Positions 50,557 through 59,127 of a stretch of DNA of 64,000 nucleotides are shown here, piece after piece. The stretch covers positions 1-64,000 of the forward strand of contig NZ_AUCM01000015.1 of NCBI RefSeq assembly GCF_000429765.1, written 5' to 3'. Position 1 is the first letter of the stretch. Every line of letters begins with the position of its first letter. The position numbers and the translations under genes are program-made. The notes beneath the pieces are model-generated. The model ran no database searches and was not told where the DNA came from. It was given only the letters and a program-made list of their open reading frames with translations. This DNA comes from Gemmobacter nectariphilus DSM 15620. Its GTDB lineage: Bacteria; Pseudomonadota; Alphaproteobacteria; Rhodobacterales; Rhodobacteraceae.

Positions 50557-50639
50557 GAAAAAGCTCCTCTATATGGAGCCCTTCCAATAATCAGCGGTTT
50601 GTTAGACCGTCCCGCCCGAAACCCTAGATGAACTCTAGA

Positions 50640-52835
50640 TCACGCGGGGTCGGTCGCCTCGCCGAGACGCCAATAGCGATTGCTCGAACCGTGTCGGATG
50701 TAAGTCGGATGAGCCTTCGCCCATGCGCCGGAAGAGAACAGCTGTCTGGGATTGTCAGACCCCATCCCGTCCATCAGGACCTTGGTCAGCCGCTGGCCTG
50801 TGCCATCGGTCGCCGCTTCAACAAGGCTTTCGAAGAGTTGGATCTGGCCCGCGCCGTCGAGCGTGAGCGGCTCGAGACCAGGGATGATGAGCGTCGCAGA
50901 GCGAGGCGTGTGTCGCACAACCTGAGCGACTTGCGCAGAGGTCGCCAGCGTTCGGTTTGCCTCGAAGCGCCGGGCCATTTCCTCTCGGTCCAGATCGCCG
51001 AGGCTTCCGTCGTTCAGCAGCAGGTCGCGCAGCGCGATAACGACGTTCGGCCCGAGGAATTGCGGCGGCTCATCGGAAACGGCGAGTACGAGACCGGGGC
51101 CCGCTGTATGCCGCGACCGAAGCGCAGTTTCCACACTCTCGCGGGCTTTCAGATCGGCAAGGCGGCGCGCCAGGTAAAGCGGGACCTTTCGCTCACCCAG
51201 TGCCATCGGCCCAAGCGAGACGACAAACTCGTTGATGGTTTCGATGTTTCTGATGCCGAGAGAGCCAGCTATCGCCTTGAGGATGGTTTCGGCGAGCCAT
51301 GCTCGATCGATCCCGTACTCGATCGCATTGGTGTCGAGACGCAATCCGTCCGCCTCCCCAAAGGAACCGGTTTGTCGAACCGTCCCTGGCTCCGGACCCG
51401 CTTGCTGCTCAACTTCGACAACCTCATCGTCATCCTCGGCGAGCCCAATCACCTGCCGCCCTTTGCGGGCAATCAATCTCGCACTCACCAGACGGGCTGG
51501 ATCGACGCCCGCGGAGCTGAAGAACGCACCTGCAACAGTGTCGCCGGGCAGGTCGTACAGCGACAGAAGAAAGCCGAACCACTGAGCCCGTTCCTGATCG
51601 GTGAGCGTCCGCAGGTTCTGCATAATACCCCAGTATTCGAGCAGTCGGAACCCGAGGTCCCGAAGGAACGGATCGCGCATGCTCTGCACGTCCGAACTGC
51701 TGCCATCCGAGATCGAGACCCGGAAGGTTCCCTCCTTTCCGTCCGATCGACGGGTGTAACCAATTGCGATGGCGATTTTTGTGAAGCCGAAACTCCGGAT
51801 CAGGTTGGCCGAATTGGAGACGTATTTCTGGACAACTTCCTCCATCTTGTCCTTTATGGTCACCTTGATGTTCAGCCTTCGGCCCCACGAGCCGAGGCGG
51901 ACCTCGGCCTCGACTACCGCCGCCATCGTGATCTCGACGTCCTCGAGATCCGGACAATCCAGATCGAAGGAAGACCTGAAGCGTTCGAGGTTGAATTCCC
52001 GGCGGGTCAGCGGTTTGGCCGAAGGCGGGCGCCCTAGAACGACCTCCGCGAAGACCTTAGAGGTCTTTTCACGAACGTCGCTGCTGGCAGACGCGACCTC
52101 GATTTTCTTCAGCTGGGGTGTGTAGATCAGGACAGCCTCATGCGAGGGCCTGTAGTAATGGACGGTCCAGCCCCCTTCCTCGCGATGATTGTCGATGCTC
52201 GACAGGGGCCCGGGATGGCGCAGGGCGACCATGAAGGACGGCGGGTAGTTGGCGGTCTCGGGCAATTCGAGGATGGACGCGGTGACCTTGCCCTTCAGTC
52301 CCAGAGCTTCCTGAACAGCGTCACAGAGCTTCTCGTCAGGGATTCCGTCCGTGTCGGCGACAGAAGCGTGGTCGAAGTCCACCTCGCAGCATGTGTAGTA
52401 CGTCCGCCGTTCTCGATAGCGCCGCGCGGCATAGAAGCTCTGGGCGTCGTGAAAGTGCATCGGGAAGACCGTGCGCATCCAGATGCTCTTGCACAGAAGG
52501 TCAGGCTGGGACTCAAACTGGTCGTAGTCGACATTCTGCAGCCGTTGGCCCGCAACCGTTTCGAGTGAGGTCGCTCCCTTGTCCTGGCCCATGTCGAGCA
52601 GAGCGCCAGCGATGCCTTCAAGTAGCCCGATGATTTCCTTGTCCTCCGAACGCAGGTACGCACTCAGGGCTGCCTTGCCTTGATCATCGGGCGTGCCCTC
52701 AGCGATTTCCGGCGGAGCGAGAAGAGTGTCGTCGGGCCGTTTGAAGCTGGCGAGAAACTGCCGGACCAGCGCAGCCGGGGCGCCCTGAAGGATGCTCCCG
52801 AGGTTCGGTCCGAATTCGCTCTTCTTACGCGCCAT
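50640..52835 (-). CDS. Large protein of unknown function (731 residues)
   Basis: I cannot assign this protein. It is soluble and mixed alpha/beta, with no signal peptide and no P-loop, and a cysteine-pair segment (RRTYYTCCEVDFDHAS) near residue 150. It has an acidic linker (EDDDEVVEVEQQAGPEPG) near residue 470 and a C-terminal region rich in LIIPGLEPLTLDGAGQ-type beta turns. The start has a good GAGGTGA four bases upstream. It stands alone, between the prophage early module and the recombinase operon, as accessory cargo often does. A defence or island-maintenance role is possible but not shown. Confidence 0.8.
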   Translation of the reverse strand: MARKKSEFGPNLGSILQGAPAALVRQFLASFKRPDDTLLAPPEIAEGTPDDQGKAALSAYLRSEDKEIIGLLEGIAGALLDMGQDKGATSLETVAGQRLQNVDYDQFESQPDLLCKSIWMRTVFPMHFHDAQSFYAARRYRERRTYYTCCEVDFDHASVADTDGIPDEKLCDAVQEALGLKGKVTASILELPETANYPPSFMVALRHPGPLSSIDNHREEGGWTVHYYRPSHEAVLIYTPQLKKIEVASASSDVREKTSKVFAEVVLGRPPSAKPLTRREFNLERFRSSFDLDCPDLEDVEITMAAVVEAEVRLGSWGRRLNIKVTIKDKMEEVVQKYVSNSANLIRSFGFTKIAIAIGYTRRSDGKEGTFRVSISDGSSSDVQSMRDPFLRDLGFRLLEYWGIMQNLRTLTDQERAQWFGFLLSLYDLPGDTVAGAFFSSAGVDPARLVSARLIARKGRQVIGLAEDDDEVVEVEQQAGPEPGTVRQTGSFGEADGLRLDTNAIEYGIDRAWLAETILKAIAGSLGIRNIETINEFVVSLGPMALGERKVPLYLARRLADLKARESVETALRSRHTAGPGLVLAVSDEPPQFLGPNVVIALRDLLLNDGSLGDLDREEMARRFEANRTLATSAQVAQVVRHTPRSATLIIPGLEPLTLDGAGQIQLFESLVEAATDGTGQRLTKVLMDGMGSDNPRQLFSSGAWAKAHPTYIRHGSSNRYWRLGEATDPA

Positions 52836-53023
52836 GAACTCACCTCACTGAACTACTGCTCTCGATTGATTCAACCTGCGATAATCATGGACAAATCCGT
52901 GATCGGCAAGTCTTGATGTTCTCTTCCTGTTCGCATTTTCGGATCCCGCTTTCATGAGATGTCCCATCCCGGGCGGGCCGGTGGCTTTTGTTTGGTATCC
53001 ACCACCGAACACGGCCACGAGAC
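52836..53023. promoter_or_regulatory. Divergent intergenic region, unknown 731-aa gene / recombinase operon
   Basis: The gap between divergent genes should hold both promoters. A near repeat, CATGAGATGTCCCATCC at 52954-52970 and CATGAAACGTCCCAATCC at 53023-53040, spans the recombinase-operon side. No clear -35/-10 pair was recognised. Confidence 0.4.
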
Positions 53024-53227
53024 ATGAAACGTCCCAATCCGCTCCCACCTGACCATATGCCCGCCACCAAGCGCCGCGCCGAGCTCTGCGGGCTGCTGGC
53101 GCTCGGGCTGGTTCGGTTGCGGATGCGGGATGGGCGAGAAGTATCTGACGATACTGGAGAACGTTGCCTACACTATCCGCCCGACCAATGTCGTCATGCA
53201 ACTCCAACTCACCGGAGAAATGCATGA
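53024..53227 (+). CDS. Small recombinase-operon protein
   Basis: A 67-residue protein, MKRPNPLPPDHMPATKRRAE, then LCGLLALGLVRLRMRD and a LHYPPDQ motif near the end. Small proteins of this type precede DUF2924 and serine recombinase genes in other alphaproteobacteria (recalled, not searched). Its TGA overlaps the DUF2924 ATG (ATGA), which strongly supports it being translated. Role unknown. Confidence 0.68.
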   Translation: MKRPNPLPPDHMPATKRRAELCGLLALGLVRLRMRDGREVSDDTGERCLHYPPDQCRHATPTHRRNA

Positions 53228-53679
53228 ACAAGCCCGATCCCATCCCAGCGCGCCTGGCCGCGCTCAAGACCACGCCGACGCCCGACCTGAAGCAACAGTG
53301 GCGCGACCTGTTCGACAGCGAGCCGCCGCCGTTCAATCGCCGCTACCTCGAAAGCCGGCTGGCCTATCGCATCCAGGAACTCGCCTATGGCGGGCTGAAG
53401 CCGGAGACGATCCGGCGCCTTGAGCGGCTCGGCGAGGAACTGGACGGCGGCGACAGGAAGAAGCGCGGCATGCGCGCCGACCGTGACCGCCCGATCACGG
53501 GAACGCGGCTGCTGCGAGAATGGCAGGGCGTCGAGCAGATCGTCACCGTAACTGCCGACGGCTTCGAATGGCAGGGGCGGCCCTACAAGTCGCTGTCCGC
53601 CATCGCACGGGCCATCACCGGCACGCGCTGGAACGGCTGGGTGTTCTTCGGGCTTAAGAATCACAGGGGTCGGACATGA
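53224..53679 (+). CDS. DUF2924 family protein
   Basis: The 151-residue protein fits DUF2924: LKQQWRDLFDSEPPPFNRRY near the N-terminus and PYKSLSAIARAITGTRWNGW near the C-terminus. The family is almost always found directly upstream of a serine recombinase and probably helps its DNA binding. GGAG six bases before ATG. ATGA overlaps tie it to both neighbours. Confidence 0.88.
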   Translation: MNKPDPIPARLAALKTTPTPDLKQQWRDLFDSEPPPFNRRYLESRLAYRIQELAYGGLKPETIRRLERLGEELDGGDRKKRGMRADRDRPITGTRLLREWQGVEQIVTVTADGFEWQGRPYKSLSAIARAITGTRWNGWVFFGLKNHRGRT

Positions 53680-55001
53680 CGAAGCCGCCCGAAAAATCGA
53701 AGCTCGTCCGCAAGCTGCGGTGTGCCGTCTACACGCGCAAATCCTCCGAGGAAGGGCTGGAGCAGGAGTTCAACAGCCTGCATGCCCAGCGAGAGGCCTG
53801 CGAGGCGTACATCGCTAGTCAGCGGTCGGAAGGCTGGGTGCTGGTCCGCGATCAGTATGACGACGGCGGCATCTCGGGCGGCACGCTGGAACGGCCCGGC
53901 CTGAGGCGGCTGCTGGAGGACATCGAGGACGGGCTGGTCGACGTGGTCGTGGTCTACAAGATCGACCGCCTCTCTCGGTCGCTGGCGGATTTCGCCAAGC
54001 TGGTCGAGGTGTTCGACCGGAACGGCGTGACCTTCGTATCGGTCACGCAGAGTTTCAACACCACCACGTCGATGGGACGCCTGACGCTGAACATCCTGCT
54101 GTCCTTCGCCCAGTTCGAGCGCGAGGTCACGGCCGAGAGGATCCGCGACAAGGTCGCCGCCAGCCGGAAAAAGGGCATGTGGATGGGCGGGGTGCCGCCC
54201 TTCGGCTACCGCGTCGAGAACAGGAAGCTGGTGGTGGACGAGGAAGCCGCCGCGCATGTCCGCTGGATCTTCGCGCGCTTCCTCGAAACCGGGTCCTGTA
54301 CGGAACTGGCGCGAGAAGTCGGCGCACGCGGCATCCGAACGCCGCGCGGGAACAGGATCGACAAGAAGTACGTCTACCGGATGCTCAGCAACCGCGCCTA
54401 CATCGGCGAGGCGGTCCACAAGGGCGACAGCTATCCCGGCGAGCACGACGCCATCATCGACCGCGAGACGTGGGACCGTGTCCATGCGATCCTGCAGGAG
54501 AGCCCCCGGAAGCGCGCCGCCCGCACACGCGCCGACACGCCCGCGCTGCTGAAGGGGTTACTGTTCGGGCCCGATGGCGCCGCATTCTCGCCGACGCATA
54601 CCCGCAAGGGCGACCGGCTGTACCGCTACTATGTCAGCCAGACGGTGCTGAAGCATGGCGCTGGGTCGTGCCCGGTCGGCCGCGTGCCCGCGGGCGATAT
54701 CGAGGCGGCGGTGATCGACCAGCTTCGCGCCGTCTTTCGCCAGCCGGAGATTGTTGCGGGGACCTTGAAGGCGGCGCGTGCCTACGCCGAAGACATCTCC
54801 GAGGCCGACGCACGCGCGGCCTTGCAGCAGCTCGATCCGCTGTGGGACGAACTCTTCCCCGCAGAGCAGGCCCGCATTGTCACGCTGCTGGTTGAGCGCG
54901 TCGATATCGGCACGAACGGGCTCAACTTCCGGCTCCGGATGGACGGCCTCGGAGGGCTCGCGCGCGAGATGCTGTCTGGCAGCATCGGAGCAGCAGCATG
55001 A
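53676..55001 (+). CDS. Large serine recombinase
   Basis: The 441-residue site-specific recombinase has the resolvase catalytic domain (CAVYTRKSSEEG with the nucleophilic serine, VYKIDRLSRSLADF, FAQFEREVTAERIRDK), the recombinase domain (GVPPFGYRVENRKLVVDE, RMLSNRAYIGEAVHKG), and a shortened zinc-ribbon/coiled-coil end. It could mobilise this accessory region or invert a segment. It is on the opposite strand to the phage early genes and within an operon of non-phage genes, so assignment as the prophage integrase is uncertain. Confidence 0.92.
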   Translation: MTKPPEKSKLVRKLRCAVYTRKSSEEGLEQEFNSLHAQREACEAYIASQRSEGWVLVRDQYDDGGISGGTLERPGLRRLLEDIEDGLVDVVVVYKIDRLSRSLADFAKLVEVFDRNGVTFVSVTQSFNTTTSMGRLTLNILLSFAQFEREVTAERIRDKVAASRKKGMWMGGVPPFGYRVENRKLVVDEEAAAHVRWIFARFLETGSCTELAREVGARGIRTPRGNRIDKKYVYRMLSNRAYIGEAVHKGDSYPGEHDAIIDRETWDRVHAILQESPRKRAARTRADTPALLKGLLFGPDGAAFSPTHTRKGDRLYRYYVSQTVLKHGAGSCPVGRVPAGDIEAAVIDQLRAVFRQPEIVAGTLKAARAYAEDISEADARAALQQLDPLWDELFPAEQARIVTLLVERVDIGTNGLNFRLRMDGLGGLAREMLSGSIGAAA

Positions 55002-55468
55002 CCCGCGCGACGGCGGTCCCCGAGACGGTCACAATCCACGTGCCATTCCGCATCGTGAAGCGCGGCGGACGCAAGGAGATGCAACTGCCCGACCGCGTCC
55101 GACCAGAGCGCACGCCGGACAGCACGCTGGTCAAGGCGCTGGCCCGCGCCTTCCGCTGGAAGCGGATGCTCGAGTCGGGTGAGTTCGCCACCATCGCCGA
55201 ACTGGCCGAGCGAGAGGGGATCGCTGCACCATACCTTACGAGGACGATGCGCCTGTCGCATCTGTCCCCAGACCTGGTTGAGTCGATCCTCGACGGACGT
55301 CAGCCGCGCCACCTGACGCTGGAAGTCCTGCGGCAACCTCTGTCGGAAGACTGGAGCGAGCAGAAGCGTGCGCTTGGCGAAGCTGCGACACCTCAAGATC
55401 TGCGGCAAATCAGGGGATTCACGTCGGAACCAAGGCATGTTACCGTCAAAGAAAAGGGGCAGGCATGA
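54998..55468 (+). CDS. Recombinase-associated protein of unknown function
   Basis: A 156-residue protein that follows the recombinase with an ATGA overlap. Features: VTIHVPFRIVKRGGRKEMQL, a helix-turn-helix-like FATIAELAEREGIAAPYLTR, and PRHLTLEVLRQPLSEDWSEQ. Homologues after DUF2924-recombinase pairs usually end near the SEDWSEQ motif; here about 35 further residues lead into the DUF488 gene, so the C-terminus may have been rebuilt at a junction. Confidence 0.78.
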   Translation: MTRATAVPETVTIHVPFRIVKRGGRKEMQLPDRVRPERTPDSTLVKALARAFRWKRMLESGEFATIAELAEREGIAAPYLTRTMRLSHLSPDLVESILDGRQPRHLTLEVLRQPLSEDWSEQKRALGEAATPQDLRQIRGFTSEPRHVTVKEKGQA

Positions 55469-55980
55469 GCGTAGTATTCACGGTTGGCTATGAGGGAACC
55501 GACATTGATCGGTTCGTCCGGACGCTGAAAGCGGCTGGCGTCGAAAGGTTGGCCGATGTTCGCGCGGTCGCTGCATCGCGCAAGGCCGGCTTCTCGAAAA
55601 CCAAGCTGGCTGCGCGTCTTGCCGACGAAGGTATCGAATATTCGCATTTCATCGCCCTTGGCGATCCCAAACCCGGCCGCGAAGCAGCCCGGGCCGGAGA
55701 TTTTGACCTGTTTCGTTCAATTTACGGCGCGCATATCGAGACAACCCCAGCGCAAGAATCGCTGCGGAAATTGATCGATTTTGTTCAGGATGCGCCGACT
55801 TGCCTGCTCTGTTTCGAGCGCGATCCGGAAACCTGCCACAGGACAATCGTTGCGCACGAAGTGATCGAAGAGACGGGCTTCGAGGTATTCAATCTGTTCG
55901 CTGATGATCCGGAGCGATATGTCCGTCACGCTGCAAAACTGCCGCGTTTCCATTCTGGTGAAGGCCTTACCGCAGCGTAG
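55465..55980 (+). CDS. DUF488 family protein
   Basis: The 171-residue protein has the DUF488 signatures VFTVGYEGTDIDRFV at the N-terminus and CLLCFERDPETCHR, a conserved cysteine/histidine cluster, near the C-terminus. The family is small, cytoplasmic and poorly characterised, and often sits in defence or stress islands. ATGA overlap with the preceding gene, and the next gene starts inside it, so the two are translated together. Confidence 0.85.
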   Translation: MSVVFTVGYEGTDIDRFVRTLKAAGVERLADVRAVAASRKAGFSKTKLAARLADEGIEYSHFIALGDPKPGREAARAGDFDLFRSIYGAHIETTPAQESLRKLIDFVQDAPTCLLCFERDPETCHRTIVAHEVIEETGFEVFNLFADDPERYVRHAAKLPRFHSGEGLTAA

Positions 55981-56683
55981 CGCCAACCACGGGGAAACTG
56001 TCTGCTGCGCCGGGGTGACAGCCCACGGCGAATTCAAGCGCCTGTTCCCAATCCGATTTCGGCATCTTTCCGACGGCGCTGCGTTCAAGCGCTGGGACTG
56101 GGTCGATTTCAAGTTCAGGCCGCCGACCAGTGATCGTCGTGCGGAGAGCTGCCATGTGATGGAAGACAGCATCACCGTGAACGGCAGCATGTCGCCGAAG
56201 GATCGAGCGTCGTTTCTCAGCCCGCTCGTGTCTGCCTCCATCAAGGAAGCCGAGGCGGCTGGCAGGTCGCTTGCGCTGATCCGGCCGCGAAATACCCGAT
56301 TCTTCTACAAGGCCAAAAAGCCGGATGAGATCGAACAGGAACGGCGACTGTATGCGGAGGCCGCGCGCCAGGGGTCGTTCTTCGATGAGCAACTGAAGGC
56401 GCTCGAACCCAGTCCCTATGATTTCCGCTTCAAGTTCGAAGATGGCACGGGCCCCCACGACTGCGCGAATGGCGATTGGGAAGCCCACGCCATGTTCTTC
56501 AACGGCCGTCGGCGGGAGGGATCCGACCAGGCTGCGCTGGACTGGATGAGCAAGACCTTCAACGAGGAATACCCTCGGAAAGGCATGTTGTTCTGCGTCG
56601 GCAACATGGCCAAGCGCCATCACACATGGCAGTTGCTGGGTGTCCTCCGTGTGGACGACACTGGTCAGACGTCGCTGTTCTGA
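55919..56683 (+). CDS. Conserved DUF488-partner protein, function unknown
   Basis: A 254-residue protein starting inside the DUF488 gene (62-base overlap; GGAG four bases before ATG). It has RVSILVKALPQRSANHGETV, FKRLFPIRFRHL, WDWVDFKFRPP, SCHVMEDSITVNG, SLALIRPRNTRFFYKAKKP, GDWEAHAMFFNGRR and KRHHTWQLLGVLRVD. Many conserved Trp, His and Asp/Glu suggest an enzyme or nucleic-acid-binding fold, but I recognise no named domain. The obligate-looking pairing with DUF488 is the main clue to function. Confidence 0.75.
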   Translation: MSVTLQNCRVSILVKALPQRSANHGETVCCAGVTAHGEFKRLFPIRFRHLSDGAAFKRWDWVDFKFRPPTSDRRAESCHVMEDSITVNGSMSPKDRASFLSPLVSASIKEAEAAGRSLALIRPRNTRFFYKAKKPDEIEQERRLYAEAARQGSFFDEQLKALEPSPYDFRFKFEDGTGPHDCANGDWEAHAMFFNGRRREGSDQAALDWMSKTFNEEYPRKGMLFCVGNMAKRHHTWQLLGVLRVDDTGQTSLF

Positions 56684-57012
56684 AAATCGGATGGCCATTG
56701 TTGTCCATCCTGGCGCAGACAGGAGCCGAGGACTGCGGGCGCAAGCCGCCATTCGGCTTGCTTCATCATGCACTTGCGGTTTAGTCTGCGCGCGTAAACG
56801 GCGGTTCTGTCAGCTCATTTTCGCAGGGCGTTCGGCAAGTCCGTCGCCGCCTGACAGGACATAGAATTGATGACAGCCGCGACCGCGATCCCTACCACCT
56901 TGCCTGCCCACCGGACGCCTGCGGACGAGCGCGCGCATGCCTTGCTTCACACGGCGCGCGCGGGGCATCTCGGGTGCGGTACAGCTGCGGGTGAGGGGAA
57001 CGAGGACTGGCA
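56684..57012. promoter_or_regulatory. Gap before the modification gene, with a possible 51-codon leader ORF
   Basis: The gap probably holds the mod promoter. A small frame, ATG 56870 to TGA 57025 (51 residues, MTAATAIPTTLPAHRTPADE...), overlaps the mod start and has AGGA upstream. It could be a leader peptide or chance. Nothing else was recognised. Confidence 0.4.
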
Positions 57013-59124
57013 ATGTCGCGTCTGACGGATCTGATCGCCCGGGCAAAGGCCAGGGATAGCGCTCTGGGAGAAGAGCTCGAACGGGAGTTCAAGGCGCTGG
57101 CGTCGCGGCGGGCCTTTGGTCTGAACTTCGAACGGCACCGCCCCGAAAGCGTGGAACTGCCCGGCCGCCCCGTGCGGCGGGGCGACAAGGTGCGGATCCT
57201 GCCGCCGCGGGGCTCTGTCCAGCGCGCGGACCAGCGGCTGTGGCGCGTCAAGCGGATTGACGGCGAAGGCGAGGCGCGGATGGCGCTGGTCGAACTGATC
57301 GACGCCGAGGCGCCAGAGACGGTGGAGGTCGCAGTCGCCGATCTGGTCGTGGTGGCAGAGTTCCGGGATTACATCTACCCCGGCCTGGTCAGCACCGGGC
57401 GGGTGGAGCGCGGCGGCGACAAGCCGTTCCACACGGTGATCAACGGCGAGAACTTCCATGTGCTGGAGGCGCTGACCTACACACATCGTGGCAAGATCGA
57501 CGCCATCTACATCGACCCGCCCTACAATACGGGCGCGCGGGACTGGAAATACAACAACGATTATGTCGAGGCCGAGGACCTGTATCGGCACTCGAAGTGG
57601 CTGGCAATGATGGAGCGGCGACTGCAGGTAGCAAGGCAGCTCCTAAATCCGATGTCATCCGTTCTCATCGTTACAATAGACGAGAAGGAAATTCATCGAA
57701 TCGCACTTCTGCTGGAGCAAATGTTTCCAGATGGAAATTTGCAAACGGTCGCTGCTGTGATTAACCCGCAAGGCACCGGACGGGTAAATGAATTCTCCCG
57801 CACCCATGAATACGTCATCTTTGTCATGTTTGGGGATATTCAACTCATTCCCCAAAGCGACAATATGTTCGATCGCGATGAGCGTGAGAACGATGTTCCG
57901 ATCGAATGGCGCAATCTGCGAAGGAGAGAACGGGAAAGCGTCCGTGGGTCTCGCCCAAACCAGTTCTACGCAGTCTTCGTAGATATCGAGTCCGGCTTGA
58001 TTCACTCCGTAGGGGACCCGCTGAGTGACGATATAGATATCACAACGATAGTCGCACCAGCAGGAACGCGGGCGATCTTTCCAATGACGCCTGACGGCAG
58101 AGAGATGATTTGGGGCATTGTCCCCGACAGGCTCCGCTATCTGGCGAGCAAATCGTTTGCTCGCGTAAAGAACGGCGATCTGGTTCAATTTCTCAATGCC
58201 GGGACTGTACGGGCTATCGAGGAAGGCAGGGTCGAGATATCGGGTAAGGATCGATGGGGTGGCGTAGATGCGCGTTATTCTGCGGGAAGCAAGCGACTCA
58301 TGCCCAAGACGGTCTGGGTTCGTGAAGCTCATAATGCACAGGCATCCGGCACGCTCTTGCTCAAACGGTTGATCGGCTCTCGGACCTTCCCATTCCCCAA
58401 GTCGTTGCACGCTGTAGAAGACTGTCTTCGCTTCTTCGTTTCAGCGAAGACTGATGCCATTGTCCTCGACTTCTTTTCCGGCTCGGGCACCACGGCACAT
58501 GCAGTCATGCGCCTAAACCGGCAGGATGGTGGGCGACGACAGTGCATCTCGGTTACCAACAACGAGGTCGCGGCCGACGAACAAGCTGCCCTGCGTAGGT
58601 CGGGCCTTCGACCAGGTGATGCGGATTGGGAAAAGTGCGGCATCTGCGATTACATCACAAAGCCTCGCATAGCATCAGCGATTACCGGCAAAACGCCGGA
58701 CGGCAAGGACATTGAAGGTGAGTATCGGTTTATCGACGAATTCCCGATGGCCGAGGGGTTCGAGGAGAACGCCGAGTTCTTCACCTTGACCTACGAAGCA
58801 CCCGTTGCCGTCAGCCACAACCTCGCCTTCCAGCGCATCGCGCCGCTGTTGTGGATGCGCGCCGGATCGGCAGGGCGCCGCATCGACGATCTTCCCGCCG
58901 CCGGATGGGACGTGGCCGACACCTACGGCCTGCTCGTGGACCTGGACCGCGCCGCCGCGTTCTGCGACGCGGCCGCCGCCCAACCGACCCTGCGCATCGC
59001 CTACGTCGTGACTGATGACGACCGCCGGTTCCAGGCGGTGGCGCGCGCACTGCCCGACAGCGTCGAGCCGGTGCGGCTCTACGAGTCCTACCTCTCCAAT
59101 TTCCGCTTTTCGATGGGCCGCTGA
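57013..59124 (+). CDS. Type III-like DNA methyltransferase (Mod), beta class
   Basis: A 703-residue adenine methyltransferase with motif IV IYIDPPYNTGARDWKYNNDY (DPPY at 168-171) and the later SAM motif VLDFFSGSGTTAHAV (about 484-498), the beta-class order of type III Mod enzymes. Between them, about 57645-58560, codon use turns clearly AT-richer (for example GTTACAATAGACGAGAAGG) than in the flanking GC-rich parts. This fits exchange of the target-recognition domain. The res gene follows after 3 bp. Confidence 0.9.
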   Translation: MSRLTDLIARAKARDSALGEELEREFKALASRRAFGLNFERHRPESVELPGRPVRRGDKVRILPPRGSVQRADQRLWRVKRIDGEGEARMALVELIDAEAPETVEVAVADLVVVAEFRDYIYPGLVSTGRVERGGDKPFHTVINGENFHVLEALTYTHRGKIDAIYIDPPYNTGARDWKYNNDYVEAEDLYRHSKWLAMMERRLQVARQLLNPMSSVLIVTIDEKEIHRIALLLEQMFPDGNLQTVAAVINPQGTGRVNEFSRTHEYVIFVMFGDIQLIPQSDNMFDRDERENDVPIEWRNLRRRERESVRGSRPNQFYAVFVDIESGLIHSVGDPLSDDIDITTIVAPAGTRAIFPMTPDGREMIWGIVPDRLRYLASKSFARVKNGDLVQFLNAGTVRAIEEGRVEISGKDRWGGVDARYSAGSKRLMPKTVWVREAHNAQASGTLLLKRLIGSRTFPFPKSLHAVEDCLRFFVSAKTDAIVLDFFSGSGTTAHAVMRLNRQDGGRRQCISVTNNEVAADEQAALRRSGLRPGDADWEKCGICDYITKPRIASAITGKTPDGKDIEGEYRFIDEFPMAEGFEENAEFFTLTYEAPVAVSHNLAFQRIAPLLWMRAGSAGRRIDDLPAAGWDVADTYGLLVDLDRAAAFCDAAAAQPTLRIAYVVTDDDRRFQAVARALPDSVEPVRLYESYLSNFRFSMGR

Positions 59125-59127
59125 GCC

